Of a DNA stretch of 7,661 bases, positions 1 through 5,040 are shown one piece after another. The translations under genes were made by a program, and so were the position numbers. Positions within the stretch are counted from its first letter, which is position 1. Each line of letters opens with the position of its first letter. A model generated the notes under the pieces. It searched no databases. It saw only the letters and a list, made by a program, of their open reading frames with translations, and was not told where the DNA came from. The stretch is taken from assembly GCA_023248095.1 (NCBI GenBank), contig JAHFFF010000077.1, forward strand, positions 1 through 7,661. The letters are read 5' to 3'. This DNA comes from Candidatus Omnitrophota bacterium (GTDB lineage Bacteria > Omnitrophota > Gorgyraeia > 1-14-0-20-64-10).

Positions 1-329
1 TCCGTCAGCCCCTGGGTGGCTTCTGTCACCATGAGCAGAACGTCCGCTTCCGCCAGCGCTTCGCGGGCCGCCCGGACCTGGTGTTTTCCAAGCAAAGTTT
101 TCGGCCCGCGGTAAATCCCCGGCGTATCGAGGAACAATAATTGCGCGTTGGGCAGGGTGAGGATCCCCAGCAGCCGGTCTCGGGTCGTTTCCGGCTTGGG
201 CGAGACGATGGCGATCTTCTGCCCGAGGAACCGGTTCAGCAGCGTTGACTTGCCCACATTCGGCCGCCCGAAGATCGCCACCGTCCCGCAGCGGTGAACC
301 GCGGGTCCTTGGGAGTCCAGCTTATTCAT
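1..329 (-). CDS. era: GTPase Era, N-terminal part (runs off left edge)
   Basis: Era is a GTP-binding protein that binds the 3' end of 16S rRNA and helps mature the 30S ribosomal subunit. It acts in the cytoplasm and at the inner membrane. Only the first 109 residues of the G domain are present; the C-terminal KH RNA-binding domain lies outside the window. Visible motifs are the G1 P-loop GRPNVGKS (residues 21-28), the G2/switch I stretch SPKPETTRDR (43-52) and G3 DTPG (68-71). The Ser-x-Lys-Pro-x-Thr-Thr-Arg switch followed by LLGIL is typical of Era; Der has a DTPGVTRD-type switch. The ATG at 329-327 puts the P-loop at the usual distance from the N terminus. No clear Shine-Dalgarno precedes it (AAGCGATCGC). 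The start lies inside the end of the Doc toxin gene with an 8-nt overlap, so translation is probably coupled to it. Identification is firm; the coupling is inferred. Confidence 0.92.
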   Translation of the reverse strand, partial: MNKLDSQGPAVHRCGTVAIFGRPNVGKSTLLNRFLGQKIAIVSPKPETTRDRLLGILTLPNAQLLFLDTPGIYRGPKTLLGKHQVRAAREALAEADVLLMVTEATQGLT

Positions 330-711
330 GCGATCGCTTGGAATGCTTGGTCAGCCAATCAGCAACGTCCTGGACGGTGACTTGGTGTCCGATGATCTTA
401 AGGATAAGGGCCACCTTTGCCTCCTGCGAGCAGACGACCTGAAATCCGTTCATCTTCAACATCGTTCGCAAACAGGCCAAAGCCATTCGCTTATTGCCGT
501 CAACAAAAGGGTGATTGCGTGCAAGCGATTCCGCTAAGGCGGCTGCTTTTTCAAAAAGGGTGGGATAAAGGTCCTGACCTCCAAACGAAGCTCGCGGTCT
601 GGCGAGCGCAGACTGAAGCAGGCCTTCATCACGGATTCCAAAGGTGCCGCCTGTTTCCTCAACGACCCGTCGATAGAGCCAAAGCGTCTGCTTATAACCC
701 AGATAATTCAC
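322..711 (-). CDS. doc: Doc/Fic-family toxin (death on curing)
   Basis: 129-residue toxin of the Doc branch of the Fic fold. P1 Doc phosphorylates elongation factor Tu and stops translation until its antitoxin neutralises it. The active-site loop HPFVDGNKR (67-75) is intact: His67, Phe69, Asp71, Asn73, Lys74 and Arg75. Lys in place of the second Gly of canonical Fic AMP-transferases is the Doc signature and suggests kinase rather than AMPylation chemistry (known for P1 Doc, inferred here). Length matches Doc (about 125 residues), and the N-terminal VVEETGGTFGIRDEGLLQSA segment is also family-typical. Translation starts at GTG 711-709, overlapping the antitoxin stop as GTGA with no good Shine-Dalgarno, so coupling to the antitoxin is likely. 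The stop codon (324-322) lies within the first codons of era. The sampled G+C is about 52 %, below the nuo genes, which fits horizontal acquisition but does not prove it. Confidence 0.9.
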   Translation of the reverse strand: MNYLGYKQTLWLYRRVVEETGGTFGIRDEGLLQSALARPRASFGGQDLYPTLFEKAAALAESLARNHPFVDGNKRMALACLRTMLKMNGFQVVCSQEAKVALILKIIGHQVTVQDVADWLTKHSKRSHE

Positions 712-926
712 TGGGCGAGGCGCTTGAGAGCAGGCAAGTCTTCTTGGATGGTTTGATCAACGATCCGTCGGAATTCCGGCGTTACCACGTCGTTGGCAAA
801 TTGTGCCTCGAGGAGATGGATCGCTTCCTCGAGAAGTTTGGACTGTGGAATGCGGCTCTGTTCGGAGAGCCGCTTGAGCGTTCGAACCTCTTTCTGACCC
901 AGTTTGGTAGAGTACTTGATCTGCAT
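708..926 (-). CDS. Ribbon-helix-helix antitoxin partner of Doc
   Basis: 72-residue protein upstream of doc and sharing a 4-nt GTGA overlap with it. Residues 3-42 fit a ribbon-helix-helix DNA-binding domain: a short beta strand IKYSTKL (3-9), helix 1 from about 11 to 24, a turn at RIPQ (25-28), and helix 2 SKLLEEAIHLLEAQF (29-43). The C-terminal part, EFRRIVDQTIQEDLPALKRL (51-70), should form a helix resembling the toxin-binding tails of Phd-like antitoxins; I infer that it blocks Doc. The protein would autorepress the operon through the palindrome over its promoter. I chose the ATG at 926-924 because a GGGAGGG Shine-Dalgarno lies 5 nt upstream and a promoter sits just before it. The frame stays open up to 1073, but the extra 49 residues would span the promoter and overlap the neighbouring gene. 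Classical Doc partners are Phd-fold, so this is the alternative RHH-Doc pairing. Confidence 0.85.
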   Translation of the reverse strand: MQIKYSTKLGQKEVRTLKRLSEQSRIPQSKLLEEAIHLLEAQFANDVVTPEFRRIVDQTIQEDLPALKRLAQ

Positions 927-931
927 GGGGG

Positions 932-938
932 CCCTCCC
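932..938 (-). promoter_or_regulatory. Shine-Dalgarno of the antitoxin gene
   Basis: On the minus strand GGGAGGG lies 5 nt before the ATG at 926-924. It settles the antitoxin start at that ATG rather than at the upstream in-frame ATG at 1073. It is the only strong ribosome binding site in the antitoxin-doc-era series, so it probably drives all three through coupling. Confidence 0.7.
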
Positions 939-946
939 GTCTCTAC

Positions 947-960
947 CTGGAATATACCAG
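947..960. promoter_or_regulatory. Palindrome over the TA promoter -10 box, candidate operator
   Basis: The plus strand reads CTGGAATATACCAG. Six of its seven symmetric base pairs match (CTGG/CCAG arms plus the central two pairs), and it covers the whole -10 hexamer. Ribbon-helix-helix antitoxins bind short palindromes of this kind as dimers and repress their own operon. Its position makes it a natural autoregulatory operator; the assignment is inferred from location and symmetry. Confidence 0.5.
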
Positions 961-979
961 AAATTACATGACAAATCAA
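951..979 (-). promoter_or_regulatory. Sigma70-type promoter of the antitoxin-doc(-era) operon
   Basis: Minus-strand -35 TTGATT (979-974), a 17-bp spacer, and -10 TATATT (956-951) preceded by TG at the extended -10 position (TGGTATATT). The predicted transcription start is the A at about 944, giving an 18-nt leader that contains the GGGAGGG ribosome binding site. The promoter sits entirely in the 85-bp gap after the stop of the exported-protein gene. I see no intrinsic terminator in that gap, so read-through from upstream is also possible. Confidence 0.65.
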
Positions 980-1011
980 GACTTTGGAAGAAAATGCTGC
1001 GGGGTGCCGGA

Positions 1012-3135
1012 CTAATCGGAAATGGCGATGACCAGGTATCCCTGCTGCTGCACGGAAAAGGTCCACTGACCAACCGGCTCCATTTCCTCCGGGGGCAGCT
1101 CCAGGCTACCGGTCTGGGCCGCGAGGATCAGGCGCGGGAAGGTCCATCGAAACGGTTCACCCATTTGGTAAAGAATCAGCGGCAGCCTGACATTGAATGG
1201 GGGTTGGTTCCCCAGCGCCCGGTCCCAAAGGATGACGCCCGGTTTTTTCTGCGCTAAAACCCGTGGTTGCGTGAAGACTTCATCGTAAATCTTGAAGCTG
1301 CCCGCAAGGCCAGTGAGGGATCGACCCTTCTCCATGAGTGGGTTGACCACATCAGCTAGGTTAGCCTGCCAGTAGACATGGATGACGAAAGGCAGCTCCA
1401 GCACCAGGAGATTCCTCGCCCCTTCCGGAGCCCTGCCTTTTTCCGATGGATAGGCCTTCTCGAACCCCTCCCGGGAGAGCAGCTGCAGGCCGAGAGATTT
1501 TTCCTTTGCGAACAAGAAGGGTTGACGAGGCAGTTGTTCAGGCCGCTGTATCTCCGCCAATTTTTCAAGCTTATCGATCATCCTTTCCTGGAATGACATG
1601 TAGGCCTGCTCCACTTTTTTCCACTGGGCAGAGCGGCTCAATCCTGAAATGCCATTCCGTGGGCGCCAGACGTGAAAGAGGTTCTGATGCCCACGCCACG
1701 AGAGGCCTTCCGCTCCATCCCGGATGTCCAGGTGGATGGGCGGCCGAGCTGGCAATGAGGCGAGGTCCTTGCCCAAGGTGAAGATGCCGATTACCGGAAA
1801 CCTCTTGTAATCCGTCTCGGAACCGGAGGGCCTGCGCAACACGATGGACAGTTTTGGGCTTTCCCGTTTCCGATTGATAGTGAGAGCGGCAACAAAGGGG
1901 CCGGTGGGAGTAGGCAGCCGCAGGGTTGCATGGAGGTAGCTCCCGTTTCCCGAGGAACCGTGGTGGAGCACTTGGACAGCGCTTTTCTTGGGGCTGTGGG
2001 TAAAAACTTCCCTCAGCAGGATGCTCAAATCCGATAAGGCCTGCTGGCGGGTTTTCCAAAGTGATTCTTCTTCAGGGTTGCCGGCTGCACGAAGCTTATC
2101 GGAGGCGTATTCACCTGCCCGTAAAAAAGGTCTCTCAAACTGTTGCGCTGATTCGATCCATCCTTGATTCTGCATCTGCCGAGCGACCTCGGAAAGGCGT
2201 TCCCGCCAATCCTCCTCCAGCCCCGCTGGGCGGACATCGATCTCGGCGTGAAGTCGTTCTTCCGGCACTCCTTCGCGCCAGCGGATGAAGTTTGCATCAA
2301 AGTGCTTTTCGGAGAATCCGGCAGCGGCCTCCCGGAATGCCTCGATCCCTGTCCATGGTTTGCCCTCGGGAAAGTGGTCTTTCTTGATGATTGGAACCTT
2401 CCTCCCTTTGCTGATGTACTCGTTGAGCTCAAAGGACCAGGGGGTGTGCTTCTCCAGGAGTTCCAGCACTTGGGCGAATGAGAGGTCCGCGTCCCCGGTC
2501 CAGCGCTCCCCTTTCAAGGCGTCCCGGATGACCGTGGATGCCAATCCCCGCTCCTGCTTGATGTCCTCTCGAAGCCTGCTGATTGTTTTGTCAGCGGCGT
2601 TGGGGTTGATCATCCGGAGAGCATGTAACACGGCGGGCAAAGCCCACTTCATCCAGGTATGGGGATGCCCCTCCAGCTTCGGGTCAATTTCAAGAATGTC
2701 GTGAATCCTTTGGCTGGATAAGATCCCTTCCAGATTCCGGATCACGCGAGTCCTTTCCTGCGCGGAAAGTTTCGGATTCAGGGCCAGCAGTCCCAGCGCA
2801 GCCCCGCGGGCGCTGGCTGTATTGGGTTTGATTTTTGTAGGGAGGACGTGAAGCGCTTTCAGAAGAGGGTCCAACGCTGGCTCTCCGATTGCCAGAATTT
2901 CTTCTGAGGCTTCCTTCCGAGCCTGCTCGGTACCCAGGGCCAAGCTTAACAGGAGGCCCTGCATCTTCTCCTGAGGGATTTCCTCCAGGCCGGCGGAGAC
3001 CTCCCTCTCTACTGTCTCCTCGGTAGTAGAGCGCAGGGTCCCTCGTTCGGATTCGGGGGAGGCCCCGGCCTGAATAGGCAGGAAAAGGCTGAGCGCCAAG
3101 GCGCCGGCCAATGCGCGGGCGAGGTTTTTGGTCAT
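1012..3135 (-). CDS. Large exported protein of unknown function with HEAT-like N-terminal region
   Basis: 707-residue protein that I do not recognise. The N terminus looks like a Sec signal peptide: Lys3 and Arg7, a hydrophobic run LAGALALSLFLP (9-20), and an AGA-S cleavage site near residue 25. No lipobox cysteine is present, and the whole protein contains no cysteine, as often seen for periplasmic or surface proteins. Residues 55-140 are Ala/Leu-rich amphipathic helices; EASEEILAIGEPALDPLLKA (75-94) reads like a HEAT repeat. The middle (about 190-380) is charged and helical. The C-terminal half (about 385-707) has alternating strand-like stretches such as GSYLHATLRL, FVAALTI, LSIVLRR, NLLVLELPFVIHVYW and GYLVIAIS, suggesting a beta-rich domain. 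I find no catalytic motif or other membrane segment. It starts 22 nt after the upstream gene stops, with only a weak, distant AAGG before the ATG, so it is probably the third gene of the Nudix operon. Confidence 0.75.
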   Translation of the reverse strand: MTKNLARALAGALALSLFLPIQAGASPESERGTLRSTTEETVEREVSAGLEEIPQEKMQGLLLSLALGTEQARKEASEEILAIGEPALDPLLKALHVLPTKIKPNTASARGAALGLLALNPKLSAQERTRVIRNLEGILSSQRIHDILEIDPKLEGHPHTWMKWALPAVLHALRMINPNAADKTISRLREDIKQERGLASTVIRDALKGERWTGDADLSFAQVLELLEKHTPWSFELNEYISKGRKVPIIKKDHFPEGKPWTGIEAFREAAAGFSEKHFDANFIRWREGVPEERLHAEIDVRPAGLEEDWRERLSEVARQMQNQGWIESAQQFERPFLRAGEYASDKLRAAGNPEEESLWKTRQQALSDLSILLREVFTHSPKKSAVQVLHHGSSGNGSYLHATLRLPTPTGPFVAALTINRKRESPKLSIVLRRPSGSETDYKRFPVIGIFTLGKDLASLPARPPIHLDIRDGAEGLSWRGHQNLFHVWRPRNGISGLSRSAQWKKVEQAYMSFQERMIDKLEKLAEIQRPEQLPRQPFLFAKEKSLGLQLLSREGFEKAYPSEKGRAPEGARNLLVLELPFVIHVYWQANLADVVNPLMEKGRSLTGLAGSFKIYDEVFTQPRVLAQKKPGVILWDRALGNQPPFNVRLPLILYQMGEPFRWTFPRLILAAQTGSLELPPEEMEPVGQWTFSVQQQGYLVIAISD

Positions 3136-3157
3136 AGAAGAAGTATGCCTTATTTAA

Positions 3158-3544
3158 CTACTCTTCGGAAAGTTTGTAGAGGGGTTCCGGATCGAAGGCG
3201 GTGGAGAAGTCGTAGAGCTCCTTGAAGTCATCGAGGGAATCCTCCTCGGTTTTTCGTAGGAGCTTTGTTTTTACGAGGGAGAAGACGATGTGGCCGAAAT
3301 CCTGGGTGGAGCAGACCCCCCAGTGCTCGAACACCTGTGCGGTGAGCGGACCGAACTGGTCCAGGCCATAGAGCCGCAGGCCTTCCGATAACTCTTGCCC
3401 GGTGATGTGCCGCGGCTCCGGCATCTGGCTGACGGTGAAGTGCAGGCCGGCCAAGACAAAGAGGTAGGCCTCCGGTTTGTACCGGGGGTCCTTGCGACAG
3501 AGCGCCTCAATCTTCTTGAGCAGGTCGACCGTTGGATTGAGCAT
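3158..3544 (-). CDS. Minf_1886-family (TIGR04138-like) conserved hypothetical protein
   Basis: 128-residue protein matching my memory of the small uncharacterised family called Minf_1886 or Plancto_Ver_chp, known from Planctomycetes, Verrucomicrobia and related bacteria. Family-like blocks are KDPRYKPEAYLFVLAGL (18-34), RHITGQEL (45-52), LDQFGPL (61-67), WGVCSTQDFGHIVFSLV (75-91) and KTEEDSLDDF (98-107). The function of the family is unknown. It is predicted soluble, with no signal peptide or membrane segment. I chose the ATG at 3544-3542: it lies 1 nt after the Nudix stop codon, is preceded by an AGG, and places the family's N-terminal block correctly. An upstream in-frame ATG at 3604 would overlap the Nudix gene by 59 nt and adds 20 Ser/Ala-rich residues not expected for the family. 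Tight spacing on both sides makes it the middle cistron of a three-gene operon. Confidence 0.8.
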   Translation of the reverse strand: MLNPTVDLLKKIEALCRKDPRYKPEAYLFVLAGLHFTVSQMPEPRHITGQELSEGLRLYGLDQFGPLTAQVFEHWGVCSTQDFGHIVFSLVKTKLLRKTEEDSLDDFKELYDFSTAFDPEPLYKLSEE

Positions 3545-3545
3545 C

Positions 3546-4097
3546 TCAACCTGACCAGCAGATTCGATCCAGGCCCCAGAGGACGCCGATGATCGATTTG
3601 GCATCGACGATCTGGTTCTTGCGGATCATCTGCAACACCTTCTGTGCCGGCGTAATGTGCACCGTGATCTGTTCATCCTTGTCCATGGGGATCCGCTTTT
3701 CCAGTTTTTTTAAACCTTTCGCGACGTACAGGGCCATCCGTTCGGTGGAGATTCCCGGGGCCGGGTAGAATTCGCACAGGCGTTTCCAGCGCGAGGCGGT
3801 GTAGCCGGTTTCTTCCGCCAGCTCCCGCTTGGCGCAGGCCAGCGCCGGTTCCCCCGGCTCGGTGGTGCCTGCGGGGATCTCATAGATGATGCTATTGACC
3901 GCGTGTCGAAACTGCCGGATGAGCAGCACGCGACTATCATTGAGTACCGGCAGGATTACCACTGAGACCGGATGCTGAATCGTTTCCCGGATGTAGAAAT
4001 CGCCCGACGGCTTGTGATAGGTGTCGAGCGATAGGGTCGCCACCCGCCCCCGATAGATGATTTTCGACCGCACCCGCCGAACCGACACCTCTCCCAT
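3546..4097 (-). CDS. nudF: Nudix hydrolase, ADP-ribose pyrophosphatase type (NudF-like)
   Basis: 183-residue cytoplasmic enzyme expected to split ADP-ribose into AMP and ribose 5-phosphate, clearing a reactive product of NAD turnover. The Nudix box GX5EX7REUXEEXGU is complete at residues 77-99: Gly77, Glu83, Arg91, Glu92, Glu95, Glu96 and Gly98. The family's RQFR (61-64) and YEIPAG (72-77) precede it. The YPAPGISTE segment (111-119) puts a proline about 16 residues after the box, the usual mark of ADP-ribose pyrophosphatases. The acidic DKDEQI (139-144) matches the catalytic loop. Related activities (other nucleotide sugars, GDP-mannose) cannot be excluded. The ATG at 4097 is only 8 nt from a TATAAT box and has no Shine-Dalgarno, so the message may be leaderless. 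It heads the leftward operon and is transcribed away from the nuo genes. Confidence 0.9.
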   Translation of the reverse strand: MGEVSVRRVRSKIIYRGRVATLSLDTYHKPSGDFYIRETIQHPVSVVILPVLNDSRVLLIRQFRHAVNSIIYEIPAGTTEPGEPALACAKRELAEETGYTASRWKRLCEFYPAPGISTERMALYVAKGLKKLEKRIPMDKDEQITVHITPAQKVLQMIRKNQIVDAKSIIGVLWGLDRICWSG

Positions 4098-4105
4098 GAA
4101 CCGGG

Positions 4106-4134
4106 ATTATAGCATGTGACTGCCGCGAAGCCCA
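4106..4134 (-). promoter_or_regulatory. Promoter of the Nudix operon
   Basis: Minus-strand perfect -10 TATAAT (4111-4106) with an extended -10 TG (TGCTATAAT). A 17-bp spacer separates it from the weak -35 TGGGCT (4134-4129, 3 of 6 consensus). The strong extended -10 can compensate for the poor -35. Initiation 6-7 nt downstream would fall at about 4099-4100, just 2-3 nt ahead of the ATG at 4097, predicting a leaderless or nearly leaderless transcript. Confidence 0.6.
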
Positions 4135-4151
4135 TCTCCCGAGGTTGGGCT
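4129..4151. repeat. Inverted repeat AGCCCA-N11-TGGGCT between divergent promoters
   Basis: A 6-bp perfect inverted repeat with an 11-bp centre lies midway between the Nudix and nuoJ promoters. Each arm coincides with the best-spaced -35 hexamer of one promoter. It may be two symmetric -35 elements, a site for a shared regulator, or coincidence given the short arms. Confidence 0.4.
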
Positions 4152-4175
4152 GATCGCACAAGTTTTGTGTATAAT
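4146..4175 (+). promoter_or_regulatory. Promoter of nuoJKLM
   Basis: Plus-strand perfect -10 TATAAT (4170-4175). The best candidate -35 is TGGGCT (4146-4151) with an 18-bp spacer; the overlapping TTGGGC (4145-4150) with a 19-bp spacer is the alternative. Both match only half the consensus. The expected transcription start at about 4180-4182 leaves a leader of roughly 16-18 nt before the ATG at 4198. It shows that nuoJ begins its own transcription unit here rather than following nuoI. Confidence 0.55.
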
Positions 4176-4197
4176 GGATGTTCTCGATTCGCCCCTC

Positions 4198-4719
4198 ATG
4201 CCAAATACCGTTGGACCACTGGAGTTCGCAGCGAAGGCAGCCTTTTATGCCGTATCGGCCATGACGCTCGCCGGAGCCTGGATTACGGTCAGCGCCAAGA
4301 ATCTTTTCCGAGCGGCGCTGGGGCTGGCGATGGCCCTGTTCGGCGTGGCGGTCCTGTACCTCTTCCTTGAAGCGGAATTCCTGGCAGTGACTCAGCTCCT
4401 GGTTTACGTCGGGGCGATCCTGACGCTCATCGTCTTCGGAGTCATGCTGACGGCCCGCATTGCCGATCCCAACGTTCCTCGCTGGAACCAGCAGGCGGGT
4501 GCAGCGTGGGCCCTGACGGCGGCATTGGGTATTGGGCTGGCCCGGATTCTTTTCACCGCTCCTTGGGACATGCCTGGATTGTCGACGACGCCTGCGAAAC
4601 TGAGTGCCTTGGGGCACACCATCCTAACCTCCTATCTGCTGCCGTTTGAGCTGTTGTCCCTCCTGCTGCTTGGAGCGCTGGTGGGGGCGCTTTTCATCGC
4701 GAGGAGAGATCCGAGGTGA
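4198..4719 (+). CDS. nuoJ: NADH-quinone oxidoreductase subunit J (NuoJ)
   Basis: 173-residue inner-membrane subunit of the proton-pumping complex I membrane arm, equivalent to mitochondrial ND6. Five membrane helices can be placed at about 8-30, 38-56, 60-85, 101-120 and 141-167. The most conserved stretch, EAEFLAVTQLLVYVGAILTL (58-77), lies in helix 3; the Tyr of LVYVGAI (Tyr70) corresponds to the conserved Tyr next to the pi-bulge hinge of this subunit. The ATG at 4198 is preferred. The frame stays open to a TTG at 4165 and an ATG at 4174, but both start at or before the predicted -10 box and would precede the transcription start. No Shine-Dalgarno is visible before 4198. The stop overlaps the nuoK start as GTGA. 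It is the first gene of the rightward nuo unit, with no nuoI or other peripheral-arm gene upstream. Confidence 0.9.
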   Translation: MPNTVGPLEFAAKAAFYAVSAMTLAGAWITVSAKNLFRAALGLAMALFGVAVLYLFLEAEFLAVTQLLVYVGAILTLIVFGVMLTARIADPNVPRWNQQAGAAWALTAALGIGLARILFTAPWDMPGLSTTPAKLSALGHTILTSYLLPFELLSLLLLGALVGALFIARRDPR

Positions 4720-5027
4720 TTGTTCCTCTATCGCATGTGCTGGTGGTGAGCGCGGGGCTCTTCGCGCTGGGGCTCTTTGGGGCCCTTACCCGCCGTAATG
4801 CCATCGGGATTCTGATGTCCATCGAGCTCATCCTCAACAGCGCCAATCTGAATCTGGTGGCCTTCAGCCGGGCGTGGGGGGCGCCGGACGGATCGCCGCA
4901 GGTGATGGTGTTGCTCGTGATCGGTATCGCCGCTTCCGGCGCGGTGGCCGGGTTGGCCCTCATCCTGGCGATCTTCCGGCACCGGAAGACCATCGCCGTC
5001 GATGAGATCAACCTGCTGAAGGGATGA
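4716..5027 (+). CDS. nuoK: NADH-quinone oxidoreductase subunit K (NuoK)
   Basis: 103-residue subunit with three membrane helices (about 5-24, 29-50, 62-86), equivalent to mitochondrial ND4L, part of the proton path linking the quinone site to the antiporter-like subunits. The essential helix-2 glutamate is present as Glu37 in MSIELILNSANLNLVAF (34-50), matching E. coli Glu36. The second conserved membrane glutamate, E. coli Glu72 in AAAEASIGLAL, is replaced by Gly75 in the aligned AASGAVAGLAL. I rechecked the codons and the frame is continuous. The start is GTG (4716-4718), overlapping the nuoJ stop by 4 nt, with AGGAG 9 nt upstream. Length and the C-terminal RHRKTIAVDEINLLKG tail are normal for the family. 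The Glu-to-Gly change is the one odd feature; the alignment is by eye. Confidence 0.93.
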   Translation: MIVPLSHVLVVSAGLFALGLFGALTRRNAIGILMSIELILNSANLNLVAFSRAWGAPDGSPQVMVLLVIGIAASGAVAGLALILAIFRHRKTIAVDEINLLKG

Positions 5028-5040
5028 AAGAGATGTTGCA

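Noticed and set aside
1..329. Reading the partial GTPase as Der (EngA)
   Set aside because: The SPKPETTRDRLLGI switch region and DTPGIYRG follow Era; Der has an AIVxDTPGVTRD pattern at this place.
417..971. 184-codon open frame on the plus strand across the TA module
   Set aside because: It lies antisense to doc and the RHH gene, which have clear motifs, ribosome binding site and coupling. Its translation has no family features and it looks like a frame shadow.
927..1011. Possible intrinsic terminator after the exported-protein gene
   Set aside because: No stable G+C-rich stem followed by a T run is present in either direction; the only symmetry is the short palindrome over the -10 box.
927..1073. 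49-residue N-terminal extension of the antitoxin frame
   Set aside because: It would cover the promoter and overlap the end of the 707-residue gene. The residues are unlike an RHH N terminus, and the GGGAGGG site points to the ATG at 926.
3545..3604. Longer start of the Minf_1886-like gene at 3604
   Set aside because: It overlaps the Nudix gene by 59 nt. The added residues are low-complexity and the ATG at 3544 follows the Nudix stop directly.
4165..4197. Earlier nuoJ starts (TTG 4165, ATG 4174)
   Set aside because: Both start at or before the predicted -10 box, upstream of the expected transcription start, and the extra residues are not typical of NuoJ.
3937..4617. 226-codon minus-strand frame spanning the divergent promoter and nuoJ
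   Set aside because: It is antisense to nuoJ and out of frame with the Nudix gene. Its composition is Gln/Arg/Gly-rich, as expected from a shadow frame in G+C-rich DNA.
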